A stretch of 64,000 bases of DNA. Source: Herbidospora sakaeratensis. Lineage in GTDB: Bacteria; Actinomycetota; Actinomycetes; Streptosporangiales; Streptosporangiaceae. Shown here piece by piece: positions 34,750 through 44,954 of this stretch. The notes beneath the pieces are model-generated. The model saw only the letters and a list, made by a program, of their open reading frames with translations, did not search any database and was not told the origin of the DNA. The DNA lies in assembly GCF_001570525.1 (NCBI RefSeq), contig NZ_BBXC01000011.1, forward strand, positions 1 to 64,000. Direction: 5' to 3'. The position numbers were made by a program, and so were the translations under genes. The first letter of the stretch is position 1. The number at the start of each line of letters is the position of its first letter.

Positions 34750-36039
34750 TTACGCCTCCGGGGTGGCGGGGGTCACCCGGACCCTGGAGACCCGCCGTCC
34801 GTCCATCTCCGTCACCGTCAGGCGGGCTCCGGGCACCTCCACGGTCTCCCCCACCTCCGGCAGGTGGCCCAGCCGGGCCATCAGGAAACCGCCGATGGTC
34901 TCGTAGGGCCCCTCGGGGAACCGGACGCCGATCTCCGAGTGGGCGTCGACGAGCCGGAGCAGGCCCTCGACCTCGACGTCGCCCGCGATGCGGCGGATGC
35001 CGGGCTCCTCGTGGTCGTACTCGTCGCGGATGTCGCCGATCAGCTCCTCGACCAGGTCCTCCAGGGTGACGATGCCGGCCGTGCCGCCGTACTCGTCGAC
35101 CACGATGGCCAGGTGGTGGCCCTCGTCGCGCATCTCCGACAGGGTGGCCAGCACCCGTTTGGTGCCGGGCACCTGCTTGACCGGGCGGATCGGCACCACC
35201 TCGGAGATCGGGTCGATCCGGCCGGTGAGCACCGGGTCGAGCAGGTCGCGCACGTGCACGAACCCGACGACCTCGTCGTAGGAGTTGCGGTAGACGGGGA
35301 AGCGCGAGTGCGGCAACGAGGCGACCAGCACCGCCGCCTCGGCCAGCGTGGTGTCGGCCGCCATGAACTCGACCTCGGTACGCGGCAGCATCACCTCGCG
35401 CAACTGCCGCTTGCCGGCCGCGAAGACCTCGGCGATCAGGTGCCGCTCGTCGGCGGTCAGCTCGGCGTGCCCGGCCACCATGTCGCGCAGTTCCTCTATC
35501 GTCATCGCCTCGCGGTCGGCCTTGGGGTTGCCGCCGAGCAGCCGCACCACGCCGTCGGTCGACTTCGACAGGCCCCAGATGACCGGGCGCGACAACGCCG
35601 CGATCCGGTCGACGAACGGCGCGACCAGCAGCGCCAGGCCCTCGGCCCGCTGGAGTGCCAGGCGCTTGGGCACCAGCTCGCCGAGCACGAGGGAGACGTA
35701 CGAGATGGCGAGCGTCACCACCAGCAGCGCGACCAGGGGCGCCGCCGACGCGGGCAGCCCCCAGCCCTCCAGGGCGGGGCTCAGCTCCCCCGCGAGCTTG
35801 TCGGCGCCGAAGGCGGCCGAGAGCATGCTCGCCACGGTGACGCCGATCTGGACCGCCGACAGGAACCTGTTGGGGTCGCGGGCGAGCTTGGCCACCCGGG
35901 CGCCGCGGCGGCCGAGCTTCTCCAGCCGGCGCACCTGGCTCTCGCGCAGCGAGACGAGGGCCATCTCGGCTGCCGCGAAGTAGCCTCCGATCAGGATGAA
36001 CACCAAGACGAGGGCGATGTTGGCCGCGAGACTGTTCAC
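34750..36039 (-). CDS. CNNM/CorC-type membrane protein (DUF21-CBS-CBS-CorC_HlyC)
   Basis: A 429-aa protein with a transmembrane DUF21 domain (about 1-190, including [15 protein letters not shown]), two CBS motifs (about 205-330, [13 protein letters not shown] and [17 protein letters not shown]) and a C-terminal CorC_HlyC domain (about 345-425). Relatives handle magnesium or cobalt export; the hemolysin name is historical. GTG start at 36039. Divergent from galE with 111 bp between. Confidence 0.9.
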   Translation of the reverse strand: MNSLAANIALVLVFILIGGYFAAAEMALVSLRESQVRRLEKLGRRGARVAKLARDPNRFLSAVQIGVTVASMLSAAFGADKLAGELSPALEGWGLPASAAPLVALLVVTLAISYVSLVLGELVPKRLALQRAEGLALLVAPFVDRIAALSRPVIWGLSKSTDGVVRLLGGNPKADREAMTIEELRDMVAGHAELTADERHLIAEVFAAGKRQLREVMLPRTEVEFMAADTTLAEAAVLVASLPHSRFPVYRNSYDEVVGFVHVRDLLDPVLTGRIDPISEVVPIRPVKQVPGTKRVLATLSEMRDEGHHLAIVVDEYGGTAGIVTLEDLVEELIGDIRDEYDHEEPGIRRIAGDVEVEGLLRLVDAHSEIGVRFPEGPYETIGGFLMARLGHLPEVGETVEVPGARLTVTEMDGRRVSRVRVTPATPEA

Positions 36040-36150
36040 TGGAATGTTTCCGCCTTGGCGACTTCCGATGACGAGAGACCTGAAAGCGTACTCAGTGCGC
36101 GGCTAGGCTGGGCGTCGTACAAAAACGAACATAGTCGAACGGAATCCAAC

Positions 36151-37089
36151 GTGAAGCTACTGGTTACCGGAGGCGCGGGCTACATCGGCAGCGTGACCGC
36201 GGCGCAGCTCGTCGAGGCGGGGCACGAGGTCACCGTGCTCGACGACCTGTCGACCGGCCACGCCGACGCGGTGCCCGACGGCGCGCGGTTCGTCGAGGGT
36301 TCCTTCATGGAGCCGGGCGACCTCTCTGGGTTCGACGCGGTGCTCCACTTCGCGGCCAGGAGCCTGGTCGGCGAGTCCGTCGAGAAACCCGCACTCTACT
36401 GGTCGCACAACCTCGGGGGCACGCTGCGGCTCCTGGAGGCCATGCGCAAGGGCGGCGTCGGCCACATCGTCTTCTCCTCCACCGCCGCGACCTACGGCGA
36501 GCCCGAGAACACGCCGATCAGGGAGACCGACCCGACCCGGCCCACCAACCCCTACGGGGCCTCGAAGCTGGCCGTCGACACCACCCTGACCGCCTTCGCC
36601 GCGATGTACGGCATCGGCGCCGTCAGCCTGCGCTACTTCAACGTGGCCGGCGCCTACGGCCGCTACCGCGAGCGCCACGTGATCGAGACCCACCTGATCC
36701 CCAACGTGCTCAAGGTCGCGCTCGGCGAGCGCGAGTCGATCAGTCTGTTCGGCGGCGACTACCCCACGCCCGACGGCACATGCGTGCGCGACTACGTGCA
36801 CGTCTCCGACGTCGCCAACGCCCATCTCCTGGCGCTGGCGGCCTGCGAGAGGGGCGTCCACAAGATCTACAACCTCGGCAACGGGGCGGGCTTCTCCAAC
36901 CAGCAGGTCGTCGACGTCTGCCGCGAGGTCACCGGCCACCCGATCCCCTCGTCCATCGCCCCCCGGCGGGCGGGCGACCCGGCGGTGCTGGTCGCGTCGT
37001 CCGACCTGATCCAGAAGGAGCTGGGCTGGCAGCCCGAGCACAGCGGGCTGACCTCGATCGTCCAGGACGCCTGGCGAGCAGTTCGGTAA
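36151..37089 (+). CDS. galE: UDP-glucose 4-epimerase
   Basis: A 312-aa extended short-chain dehydrogenase. The NAD site is GGAGYIGS at residues 7-14; the catalytic Ser-Ser-Thr is in [11 protein letters not shown] and the YxxxK pair in NPYGASK. The GalE-specific [20 protein letters not shown] and [11 protein letters not shown] segments are present. GTG at 36151 is the only start giving the usual N terminus; there is no clear Shine-Dalgarno. It interconverts UDP-glucose and UDP-galactose. Confidence 0.93.
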   Translation: MKLLVTGGAGYIGSVTAAQLVEAGHEVTVLDDLSTGHADAVPDGARFVEGSFMEPGDLSGFDAVLHFAARSLVGESVEKPALYWSHNLGGTLRLLEAMRKGGVGHIVFSSTAATYGEPENTPIRETDPTRPTNPYGASKLAVDTTLTAFAAMYGIGAVSLRYFNVAGAYGRYRERHVIETHLIPNVLKVALGERESISLFGGDYPTPDGTCVRDYVHVSDVANAHLLALAACERGVHKIYNLGNGAGFSNQQVVDVCREVTGHPIPSSIAPRRAGDPAVLVASSDLIQKELGWQPEHSGLTSIVQDAWRAVR

Positions 37090-37131
37090 TTGTCCGGATT
37101 CACAGCGTGAAAATGTGATTAGGTCTCGACT

Positions 37132-37260
37132 ATGAGGCGAGTGCTGGCATATGCGGGAATCACGCTGCTCGTCCTGCTGGGCAGCCTCGCCTCCGCCGCG
37201 GGGGTGGTGTTCGCCACCGGCGGCGCGCACATGATCATCGGGACGCCGCCCTGTCCCTGA
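37132..37260 (+). CDS. 42-aa small hydrophobic peptide
   Basis: A short frame 42 bp after galE: MRRVLAYAG followed by a hydrophobic stretch (LLVLLGSLASAAGVVFA) and a polar end with a single Cys (TPPCP). It resembles a small single-pass membrane or secreted peptide. No strong ribosome site precedes the ATG. The last 26 bp overlap the end of the convergent DUF11 gene. GC3 is high, which supports but does not prove coding. Confidence 0.4.
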   Translation: MRRVLAYAGITLLVLLGSLASAAGVVFATGGAHMIIGTPPCP

Positions 37261-38026
37261 GCCGCATCGAGGCCTGGTTGTTGGCGGGATGGCGGTCGCC
37301 GCGCCCCTGGGAGCGCACGATCGCCGTCACCGCGCGCTCGCCGCGCCGCACCGCCAGCCGGAACCAGGCCGTGCCGCCGGGCCGGATCGTCGGCACCACG
37401 CAGCCGGTCCGGCCGCCGCAGCGGGCCCCGTCGACGAAGACCATGGCGTCGCGCACCACCCGCGGGCCCCTGTTGCGGACCGCCGCGTGCACGGTCGTGC
37501 GGTGGCCGTCGCGCCGGGCGGCGGAGAGTCTCACGGTCAGGTCGGCCCCTTCGTCGACCTTGGTGACCGACTCGGCCTCGTTGTCGGTGTCGTGGCCGTC
37601 GAGGACCTCGGAGGTGAGCCGGGCCTGGGCGCGCAGCGGGCCGAGGGCGCTGGGCCGCACCACCCCGGTGATCACCACGCCGCCCGACTCGCCGGCCGCG
37701 ACGTCCTTGGGCGAGCGGCACACGACCTCCGACAGGCCGCGTCCGGGCCGGCACTCGGCGACGTCCACGGTCACGATCGTGAAGTCCGTCGGGACGCGGA
37801 CCGTCAGCGTCGGCAGCACCGCGTCGCCCGGACCGAGGTTCTTCACCTGGACGCTGTAGGTCAGCGGCTGCCCCGGCTGGGCGACCTTCGGGTGGGCCTC
37901 GATCGACACCGACAGGTCGGCTCCGCCCCACTGGCCCTCGTGCCCGCCGGGCCCGGCCGCCAGCGCGGGACCGGCGAGGGTCCCTGAGGCAAGGAACGCG
38001 ACCCCCGCGACCATCCATCGACGCAT
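37235..38026 (-). CDS. Secreted DUF11-domain protein
   Basis: A 263-aa exported protein. A signal peptide (MRRWMVAGVAFLASGTLAG, cleavage near ALAA) is followed by an Ig-like DUF11 domain at about 35-150 (PGQPLTYSVQVKNLGPGDA, NEAESVTKVDEGADLTV) and a second beta-rich domain with a Cys pair (ARCGGRTGCVV). Such domains are surface or cell-wall modules; no enzyme motif is seen. An in-frame ATG at 38035 is an alternative start. Confidence 0.75.
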   Translation of the reverse strand: MRRWMVAGVAFLASGTLAGPALAAGPGGHEGQWGGADLSVSIEAHPKVAQPGQPLTYSVQVKNLGPGDAVLPTLTVRVPTDFTIVTVDVAECRPGRGLSEVVCRSPKDVAAGESGGVVITGVVRPSALGPLRAQARLTSEVLDGHDTDNEAESVTKVDEGADLTVRLSAARRDGHRTTVHAAVRNRGPRVVRDAMVFVDGARCGGRTGCVVPTIRPGGTAWFRLAVRRGERAVTAIVRSQGRGDRHPANNQASMRLRDRAASR

Positions 38027-38086
38027 GGCACCCATTGAACGTGCGGGGCGTCGAGATGATCGTTCGGACACGCTACCGTCGACCCC

Positions 38087-38458
38087 ATGGAAGGGACACG
38101 GGACGGCAAAGTCCGCGCCCTGCTCTACGACGTCACCACGATCCTGCTGCTGACCTTCGGCGGGGTGCTGTTCGTCGTCGGCTGGCTCGCGGGCGCCTAC
38201 ATGTTGCTGGCCTCCCGCCGCTGGCGTCCGTGGGAGAAGGCGCTCGGCCTGCTGGTGTGGCCGCTGGGCGTGTTGTGGGTGTACGTCGTGCCGCTCGTCC
38301 TGTTCGACTGCGAGACGGTCGTGGTCGACGGCACCCCGTTCCGGACCACCTGCCCCGCCCACGCCGAGTGGCTGACGCCGACGGTGATGGGGGCGGCGTT
38401 CGCGCTGGAGATCCTGGTGATGATCGTCCTGCTGCTGCGCCCCCGGCGGCGCGACTAA
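38087..38458 (+). CDS. Small three-helix membrane protein
   Basis: A 123-aa protein with three hydrophobic helices (about 16-40, 52-73, 98-116) and an extracytoplasmic loop carrying Cys pairs (FDCETVVVDGTPFRTTCPAH), which could form a disulfide. Unrecognised family. It converges on the receptor kinase with a 4-bp overlap. Confidence 0.65.
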   Translation: MEGTRDGKVRALLYDVTTILLLTFGGVLFVVGWLAGAYMLLASRRWRPWEKALGLLVWPLGVLWVYVVPLVLFDCETVVVDGTPFRTTCPAHAEWLTPTVMGAAFALEILVMIVLLLRPRRRD

Positions 38459-40326
38459 CGGCAGGGCACCTTGACCGGGATGCTCCGATCGGGGGTGAAG
38501 ACGGCGTTGCCGAAGAACCTGGTCAGCAGGCTGCGCGCGGTGCCCGAGTCGAAGAGCTTGACGATGGCGTGCCGGACCGCCTCACAGGTCTCGAAGTCGC
38601 CCTTCGGTACCCCGACCGAATAACGGGCCGACCCGACGCCGAGGCCGAGCACCCGGTACTTCACCGGCTCCCGGTTGGCGAACCCGGCGAGCATGATGTC
38701 GTCGCCGGGGAAGGCGTCGACCTGGCCGGTCCGCAACATGTCCATGCACTGACCCGCGTCGGTGCCCTTGACCGAGGTCATGGCGATCCCCTGGCCGGCG
38801 AGCCATTTCTGGATCTCGGCGGCGTTGGTGCCGGGCCGCACGCACAACCGCTTGCCCCGCAGGTCGGCGGCCGACCTGATATTGGAGTCGTCGACCACCA
38901 GCACGTCGTTGCGCGCCTGGTAGTAGGGGCCCGCGAGGGTGGCCCAGTCGTTCTTGGCCGTCTCCCAGGCGTAGGTCGCCACCACCAGGTCGACCGCGCC
39001 GCTGGTCAGCGCCTGCACCCGGGTGTACGCCGTCACCTCCCGGACCTCCACGCTCGTCGCGCCGAGCTCCTTGGCGAGGTAACGCCCGACCTCGACCTCG
39101 AACCCCGTCGGCGACTCGTCGCCGGGACCGAAGCCCACACCGGGCAGGTCGCCCTTGACCCCGATCACGAGCTTCCCGGTCCGCTCGGCCTTCTCCAGCA
39201 CCGACGTGTAGGGACCGGACCGGCTCGGCGCCGGGCTGGCCTTCGGGACGCCGTCGGGCGAGTTGACCATCAACGTCACCACGACCGCGACCCCGCCGAG
39301 CACCAGCGCGGCGGCGGCCGCCATGGAGGCGGGCAACCACCACTTGGTCCGCTTCGACGGCGGCTTCTGCGGCGGCGCGGGCAGCCGGAACGCCCGGGTG
39401 TCCTCGTCGGCCTCCCTGCTCGCGGCGTCCTGCACGAGGTCCTTCACCACCGGGAACGGGCCGGTCTCGGGGTTGGCCACCAGGGCGCCCTGGGTCATCA
39501 CCACGGTCGAGGCGTCACCGGTCTCGGGATGGCCGAGCAGCCGCAGCAGGATCTGCCCCGCCGTCGGCCGGTCGGCCGGCCGCTTGCTCACACTCGCCGC
39601 CACCACGCCGCGCAGCGGCTCGGGCAGCGGGGTCAGGTCGACGTCGTGGTTGAGGATCCGGTTCAGCACCGCCGCGATCGACTTCGCCCCGAACGCGGCC
39701 TGCCCGGTGGCGGCGTAGGCGATCGTCGCGCCCCACGCGAACACGTCGGTGAAGGCTCCGACGTCGTCCCCGGAGACCTGTTCGGGCGCCATGTACGCCG
39801 GCGTGCCGATCGCCCGGCTGGTGATCGTGCCGGTCGAGTCGAGGATGCGGGAGATGCCGAAGTCGACCACCCGGGGCCCGTCGGTGGCCAGCAGCACGTT
39901 GTCGGGCTTGAAGTCGCGGTGGATGATGCCCGCCTGGTGGATGGCGGTCAGCGCGGTCGCCGTGCCGACAGCGAGCCGTTCGAGGTCGTCGCCGCTCATC
40001 GGCCCCGCCTGGTCGATCTGCTCGCGCAACGACGGGCCGTCGATGTACTCGCTGGCGATGTACGGGGTGTCACCCTCGAGATCGGCGGCGATCACCCTGG
40101 CCGTGCAGAAACTGGCGACCCGCTCGGCCGCCCGTAACTCCCGCGCGAAGCGGGATCGGGCCATCGCGTCGCCGGAGAACTTGACGTGCAGCAGTTTCAC
40201 CGCGGCCCGCTCACCCGAGGCATCGGTGCCGAGGTAGACGGTCCCCTGGCCGCCCTCGCCGATCCGCCCGGACAGGGTGAAGGGACCGAGCTGTTTCGGG
40301 TCCCCCGACCCGAGCGGCTCGATCAT
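38455..40326 (-). CDS. Ser/Thr protein kinase fused to extracellular amino-acid-binding domain
   Basis: A 623-aa receptor kinase. Residues 15-265 are a Pkn-type kinase: GEGGQGTVY glycine loop, Lys44, catalytic HRDFKPDN at 136-143, DFG at 155-157 and APE at 180-182. A Pro/Lys linker leads to one transmembrane helix (about 330-353). Residues 376-620 match solute-binding family 3 (TGKLVIGVKGDLPG, GFEVEVGRYLAKELG, GKRLCVRPGTNAAEIQ, DAFPGDDIMLAGF), which binds polar amino acids. The layout suggests an amino-acid-sensing kinase. All kinase catalytic residues are present. Confidence 0.88.
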   Translation of the reverse strand: MIEPLGSGDPKQLGPFTLSGRIGEGGQGTVYLGTDASGERAAVKLLHVKFSGDAMARSRFARELRAAERVASFCTARVIAADLEGDTPYIASEYIDGPSLREQIDQAGPMSGDDLERLAVGTATALTAIHQAGIIHRDFKPDNVLLATDGPRVVDFGISRILDSTGTITSRAIGTPAYMAPEQVSGDDVGAFTDVFAWGATIAYAATGQAAFGAKSIAAVLNRILNHDVDLTPLPEPLRGVVAASVSKRPADRPTAGQILLRLLGHPETGDASTVVMTQGALVANPETGPFPVVKDLVQDAASREADEDTRAFRLPAPPQKPPSKRTKWWLPASMAAAAALVLGGVAVVVTLMVNSPDGVPKASPAPSRSGPYTSVLEKAERTGKLVIGVKGDLPGVGFGPGDESPTGFEVEVGRYLAKELGATSVEVREVTAYTRVQALTSGAVDLVVATYAWETAKNDWATLAGPYYQARNDVLVVDDSNIRSAADLRGKRLCVRPGTNAAEIQKWLAGQGIAMTSVKGTDAGQCMDMLRTGQVDAFPGDDIMLAGFANREPVKYRVLGLGVGSARYSVGVPKGDFETCEAVRHAIVKLFDSGTARSLLTRFFGNAVFTPDRSIPVKVPCR

Positions 40327-40383
40327 GAATAATTCCCACCGTTTTCGTCATGAATTGGCGAGGCTGACTTTACGGCAAACACA

Positions 40384-40416
40384 AGAGCCGCCCACCGGGG
40401 AAAGGCGAGCGGCTCT
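40384..40416 (-). terminator. Terminator of icd
   Basis: AGAGCCGC (40384-40391) pairs with GCGGCTCT (40409-40416), 12 bp after the icd stop on the minus strand, followed by a T-rich stretch (TTGTGTTT). Confidence 0.6.
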
Positions 40417-40428
40417 GGGGGAAGCGGG

Positions 40429-41643
40429 TTACGCCATCTTCTTCTGGAGGTTCTCGTCGAGCGTGGCGAGGAAGTCCTGGGTGGTCAGCCACTCGGCGTC
40501 GCCGCCGACCAGCAGGGCCAGGTCCTTGGTCATCTTGCCGCTCTCGACGGTCTCGACGCAGACCTCTTCCAGCTTGGTCGCGAAGTCGATGACCTCGGGC
40601 TGGTTGTCGAGCTTGCCGCGGTGCTGCAGGCCACGCGTCCAGGCGAAGATCGACGCGATCGGGTTGGTCGACGTCGGCTTGCCCTGCTGGTGCTGGCGGA
40701 AGTGGCGGGTCACCGTGCCGTGGGCGGCCTCGGCCTCGACGGTCTGGCCGTCGGGGGTCATCAGCACCGAGGTCATCAGGCCGAGCGAGCCGAAGCCCTG
40801 CGCCACCGTGTCCGACTGGACGTCGCCGTCGTAGTTCTTGCACGCCCAGACGTAGCCGCCCTCCCACTTGAGGGACGCCGCCACCATGTCGTCGATCAGG
40901 CGGTGCTCGTAGGTGATGCCGGCCGCCTCGAAGTCGGCCTTGAACTCGCTCTCGAACACCTCGGCGAAGATGTCCTTGAAGCGGCCGTCGTAGGCCTTCA
41001 TGATCGTGTTCTTCGTCGACAGGTAGACCGGGTAGTTGCGCGACAGGCCGTAGCGCATCGACGAACGGGCGAAGTCGCGGATCGACTCGTCGAGGTTGTA
41101 CATGGCCATGGCCACGCCGCCGCCGGGGAAGTCGAAGACGTTGAGCTCGATCGGCTCGCTGCCGTCCTTCGGGGTGAAGGTCAGGGTCAGCGTGCCCTCG
41201 CCGGGGACCTTGAGGTCGGTGGCGCGGTACTGGTCGCCGAACGCGTGACGGCCCACGATGATCGGCTTGGTCCAGCCGGGCACCAGGCGGGGCACGTTCG
41301 ACATGATGATCGGCTCACGGAAGATGACGCCGCCGAGGATGTTGCGGATCGTCCCGTTCGGGGACTTCCACATCTTCTTCAGGCCGAACTCCTCGACACG
41401 GGCCTCGTCGGGGGTGATCGTCGCGCACTTGACGCCGACGCCGTACTGCTTGATCGCGTTCGCGGCGTCGATGGTGACCTGGTCGTCGGTGGCGTCACGG
41501 TGCTCGATGCCGAGGTCGAAGTACTTGAGGTCGACGTCGAGGTAGGGCAGGATCAGCTGGTCCTTGATGAACTGCCAGATGATCCGGGTCATCTCGTCGC
41601 CGTCAAGCTCGACGACCGGACCCGCTACCTTGATCTTGGGCAT
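40429..41643 (-). CDS. icd: NADP-dependent isocitrate dehydrogenase (homodimeric type)
   Basis: A 404-aa enzyme of the eukaryote-like homodimeric class, oxidising isocitrate to 2-oxoglutarate with NADP. Signatures are [12 protein letters not shown] at the start, KSPNGTIRN (isocitrate site), NVPRLVPGW and [13 protein letters not shown], plus the acidic metal-binding DDMVAASL and [10 protein letters not shown]. Its neighbours include citrate synthase and, 9 kb on, sucCD, so several TCA genes cluster. Confidence 0.96.
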   Translation of the reverse strand: MPKIKVAGPVVELDGDEMTRIIWQFIKDQLILPYLDVDLKYFDLGIEHRDATDDQVTIDAANAIKQYGVGVKCATITPDEARVEEFGLKKMWKSPNGTIRNILGGVIFREPIIMSNVPRLVPGWTKPIIVGRHAFGDQYRATDLKVPGEGTLTLTFTPKDGSEPIELNVFDFPGGGVAMAMYNLDESIRDFARSSMRYGLSRNYPVYLSTKNTIMKAYDGRFKDIFAEVFESEFKADFEAAGITYEHRLIDDMVAASLKWEGGYVWACKNYDGDVQSDTVAQGFGSLGLMTSVLMTPDGQTVEAEAAHGTVTRHFRQHQQGKPTSTNPIASIFAWTRGLQHRGKLDNQPEVIDFATKLEEVCVETVESGKMTKDLALLVGGDAEWLTTQDFLATLDENLQKKMA

Positions 41644-41692
41644 GCGTGGGGTTCCCCTTCTGAACGAACTATGGCCGGAGTCCTTTTTGAGG

Positions 41693-42007
41693 TCACTGGC
41701 CGACGAGGCTATCGGACGGGCGTACCTGGTCGACGATGAGGTCGGAGGGATGGAGGTCGACCTCCAGCAGGACCCCGGCCGCCACCATCAGCAGCCCGAA
41801 CACGGTGAGGGTGATGGTGTCGGTGAGGCGCGACCGCACCGACAGGCCGCCGGAGTGACGCCGGGGCAGCAGCAGTCGCAGCACCGCGCCCGCGAGAAAG
41901 GCGGCGCCGAGCACGACGCCGCCCAACCAGGGTTCCGGGAGCACGGCGATGAGGATCAGCCCGGTGGCCGCTCCCGCGGCCACCATGACGTAGGCCCCCC
42001 AGGCCAT
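41693..42007 (-). CDS. DUF3017 membrane protein
   Basis: A 104-aa membrane protein with three hydrophobic helices (about 3-20, 27-46, 63-82) and a basic [11 protein letters not shown] loop, matching small DUF3017 proteins that in actinobacteria often lie near folD. Function unknown. Confidence 0.7.
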   Translation of the reverse strand: MAWGAYVMVAAGAATGLILIAVLPEPWLGGVVLGAAFLAGAVLRLLLPRRHSGGLSVRSRLTDTITLTVFGLLMVAAGVLLEVDLHPSDLIVDQVRPSDSLVGQ

Positions 42008-42063
42008 GCGCCTCGCGTTGGTGTTGATGGTCGGTTTCCGTCTCTAGTCAGAATCGCGGTTGG

Positions 42064-43185
42064 TCACCGCTCGTCGATGTGGACCCACTTCTGCTCGCGC
42101 GCGCCGATGTACTCGCTGTCCGGGCGGATCAGCCGGTTGTCGGCGTGCTGCTCGATGACGTGGGCGGTCCACCCCGCCATCCGGCTGACCGAGAACACCG
42201 GGGTGAACAGGTCGGTCGGGATGCCGAGGAAGTGGTAGACCGTCGCGGCGTAGAAGTCGACGTTGGGGTAGAGGCCCTTCTCCGCGAAGACGACCTCCTC
42301 CATCTCCTTCGACATCCGATAGTAGGTGTCGTCGCCGGACGCTTCGCCCAGCTCCTCCGACAGGCGGCGCAGGTGGGTGGCGCGGGGGTCCTCGGTCTTG
42401 TAGACCCGGTGGCCGAACCCCATGATCTTCTCGCCGCCGGCGAGCTTGGCGCGGACCGCGTCGGCGACCCCGGCCGGGTCGATCATCTCCAGGGTGCGCA
42501 TGACCTGCTCGTTGGCCCCGCCGTGCAGCGGCCCCTTGAGGGTGCCGATGGCGGCGACCACGGCCGAGTGCATGTCCGACAGGGTGGCCGCGCAGACCCG
42601 GGCGGCGAACGTCGAGGCGTTCATCGTGTGGTCGGCGTGCAGCACCAGGCACTCGTCGAAGATCTCGACTTCCCGGGGCGTCGGCTCCTTGCCGGTGATC
42701 TGGCGCAGGAAGTTGGCCGCGATCGACTTGTCGGGATCGGGCTCGGGGGCCTCCACGCCCCGGCGGGCCGCGTGGAAGCGGGCCACCAGGATCGGCTGCA
42801 GCGCCGTCAGCCGAGCCGCCTTGCGCAGGTTCGCGTCGGCGGCGTTGGAGTCCTTGTCGGGATCGTCGGCGCTGGTCAGTGAGAGCAGCGTGCGCAGGGC
42901 CTCCATGGGCTCCTGCTTCTCGGCGATCTCCACGACGTTCTGCTCGACGAGACTGCCGAGCGCGCGCCCCCGCACGAGTTCCGCGCCGTAGTCGGCGAGC
43001 TGGTCGCGGTTCGGGAGGGTGCCGTGCTGGAGAAGGTGGGCGGTTTCCTCGAATGTCGTACGGCCGGCCAGGTCGTGGATGTCGTATCCGCGGTAGAACA
43101 ACAGACCGGCCTTGCCGTCGATGTCGCTGAGCGCTGTTGACGCGGCGACGACATCGGCGAGGCCTTTGGTGGGCTTGTCTGCCAT
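42064..43185 (-). CDS. Citrate synthase, short type
   Basis: A 373-aa citrate or 2-methylcitrate synthase condensing an acyl-CoA with oxaloacetate. The catalytic residues are in place: LHADHTMNAST, GPLHGGANE (His), GFGHRVYK (His) and the Asp of NVDFYAATVYHFLG. The short type lacks the N-terminal extension of the hexameric GltA form, and sequence alone does not separate citrate from methylcitrate activity. GGAGGAAA precedes the ATG. Confidence 0.92.
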   Translation of the reverse strand: MADKPTKGLADVVAASTALSDIDGKAGLLFYRGYDIHDLAGRTTFEETAHLLQHGTLPNRDQLADYGAELVRGRALGSLVEQNVVEIAEKQEPMEALRTLLSLTSADDPDKDSNAADANLRKAARLTALQPILVARFHAARRGVEAPEPDPDKSIAANFLRQITGKEPTPREVEIFDECLVLHADHTMNASTFAARVCAATLSDMHSAVVAAIGTLKGPLHGGANEQVMRTLEMIDPAGVADAVRAKLAGGEKIMGFGHRVYKTEDPRATHLRRLSEELGEASGDDTYYRMSKEMEEVVFAEKGLYPNVDFYAATVYHFLGIPTDLFTPVFSVSRMAGWTAHVIEQHADNRLIRPDSEYIGAREQKWVHIDER

Positions 43186-43366
43186 GAGTGTTTCCTCCGC
43201 TTATCTACCGCGAAAGTCTACCCGTGAGCTGCTGAGGCACCCCTCCGGAGTTCCCGACCACCTAGGCGCCGATTCTGGTCAAGGCAAAGGCGATTCCCGA
43301 TCCCCACGTTTGGGTAAGCCGCAGCTGATGTGAAAGTAACGGCGGGCTACCTGGGGAGGAACTGCC

Positions 43367-44029
43367 GTGGAGGGGCCGTTCATACGGATTGAGGACACCG
43401 GCGAGGTGGTGCCCTTGCGCCCCGAGATCACCACGATCGGCCGGGGCCGAGGCGCCGACATCCGGCTGACAGACCCGAGCGTGTCGCGTTTACACGCCGA
43501 GTTCGTCAGGCGGGGACCTTACCTGTATGTCGTTGACCTGGGCTTGTCCCGCAACGGCACACGGGTGAACGGCAGGCCGATCGCCCGGAGGGTCCTCGAC
43601 GACGGCGACGTCGTCTCGTTCGGCGCCGCCCGCGCGCGCGTCGGCGGGATACCTCGCGAAGACCTGGCGCCAGAGGTCGAGTTGCGGCGGGCCGCCGCAC
43701 CCGAGCTCACCCGGCGCGAGGTCGACGTGCTGACGTCGCTCTGTCGGCCGGCGCTGTCGGACGAAGCGTTCGTGGCGCCCGCGACCGCACGCGAGATCGC
43801 CGACGACCTGGTCGTCACGGAGGCCGCGGTGAAGCAGCACCTGCTGCGGCTCTACCAGAAGTTCCGCATTCCCGAGGGCACCAACCGGCGCACCCGCCTC
43901 GCCAACGAGGTGGTAGCGCTCGGACTGGTCCGCCCGACCCCGGTCGTCCCGCCACAGCGGGCGACCGAAGGGAGCGGAACTCCGGCGCATCCCGCCTCGG
44001 CGCCCGCTGCCGGGCGCCGGGCGAGTTGA
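43367..44029 (+). CDS. FHA-domain protein with C-terminal HTH
   Basis: A 220-aa protein. Residues 5-95 are an FHA phosphothreonine-binding domain (TTIGRGRGADIRL, SRLHAEF, LSRNGTRVNG). Residues 110-185 are a winged or LuxR-like helix-turn-helix (ELTRREVDVL, then ATAREIADDLVVTEAAVKQHLLRLYQKF). The tail is Pro/Ala-rich. It may be a DNA-binding regulator controlled by a Ser/Thr kinase, and one such kinase lies 3 kb away. GGGGAGG lies just upstream of the GTG start. Confidence 0.85.
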   Translation: MEGPFIRIEDTGEVVPLRPEITTIGRGRGADIRLTDPSVSRLHAEFVRRGPYLYVVDLGLSRNGTRVNGRPIARRVLDDGDVVSFGAARARVGGIPREDLAPEVELRRAAAPELTRREVDVLTSLCRPALSDEAFVAPATAREIADDLVVTEAAVKQHLLRLYQKFRIPEGTNRRTRLANEVVALGLVRPTPVVPPQRATEGSGTPAHPASAPAAGRRAS

Positions 44030-44085
44030 CGGCGAGCCGATGACCGGCTGACGGGTCGCGGAGCTCGGCGAGGGGTCTCCGCTTT

Positions 44086-44946
44086 CTAGCTCAGCAGACC
44101 CGCGTCCCGCTCCGCGGCCTCGACCACATTGGTCAGCAGCAGGGCGCGGGTCATCGGTCCGACACCGCCGGGATTGGGCGCGACCCACCCGGCGACTTCG
44201 GCGACGTCGGGCGCGACGTCGCCGGCGATCTTCCCGTCGACCCGTGACACACCGACGTCGAGCACGGCCGCCCCCGGCTTCACCATCTCGGCGGTGATCA
44301 GACCGGGCACCCCGGCCGCCGCCACGACGATGTCGGCCCGCCTGACGTGGTCGGCCAGGTCACGCGTGCCGGTGTGGCACAGGGTGACGGTGGCGTTCTC
44401 GGTGCGGCGGGTGAGCAGCAGGCCAAGCGGACGGCCGACCGTGATGCCGCGGCCGATCACCACGACCTCGGCGCCGTTGATCGGCACGTCGAACTCGCGC
44501 AGCAGGTGCACCACGCCGCGCGGGGTGCACGGCAGCGGGGCGTCGACCATGTGCACCAGTTTGCCCAAATTGACCGGGTGGAGGCCGTCGGCGTCCTTGG
44601 CCGGGTCGATGCGCTCCAGCAGCGCCATCGTGTCGAGGTGCCGGGGCAGCGGCAGCTGCACGATGTAGCCGTTGCAGGCCGGGTCGGCGTTGAGCTCGTC
44701 GATGACGTCTTCGACCTGGCCCGGCGTGGCGTCGGCGGGCAGCTCACGCTGGATCGAGTTGATGCCGACCTCGGCGCAGTCGCGGTGCTTGCTCGCGACG
44801 TAGATGTGGCTGGCCGGGTCGTCGCCGACCAGCACCGTGCCCAGGCCCGGCGTGACGCCCGTCTCGGCGAGCTTGCCGACGCGCAGCGCCAGGTCGAGCT
44901 TGATCTTGGCCGCGGTGGCCTTGCCGTCGAGAATCCCTGCGCTCAT
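44086..44946 (-). CDS. folD: Methylenetetrahydrofolate dehydrogenase/cyclohydrolase
   Basis: A 286-aa bifunctional one-carbon enzyme supplying formyl-tetrahydrofolate to PurN and PurH. Motifs: [18 protein letters not shown] (Tyr and Lys of the active site), [13 protein letters not shown], the NADP motif [12 protein letters not shown] and [15 protein letters not shown]. It lies 8 bp after purH and has AGGAGG before the ATG. Confidence 0.96.
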   Translation of the reverse strand: MSAGILDGKATAAKIKLDLALRVGKLAETGVTPGLGTVLVGDDPASHIYVASKHRDCAEVGINSIQRELPADATPGQVEDVIDELNADPACNGYIVQLPLPRHLDTMALLERIDPAKDADGLHPVNLGKLVHMVDAPLPCTPRGVVHLLREFDVPINGAEVVVIGRGITVGRPLGLLLTRRTENATVTLCHTGTRDLADHVRRADIVVAAAGVPGLITAEMVKPGAAVLDVGVSRVDGKIAGDVAPDVAEVAGWVAPNPGGVGPMTRALLLTNVVEAAERDAGLLS

Positions 44947-44954
44947 CGCCCCTC

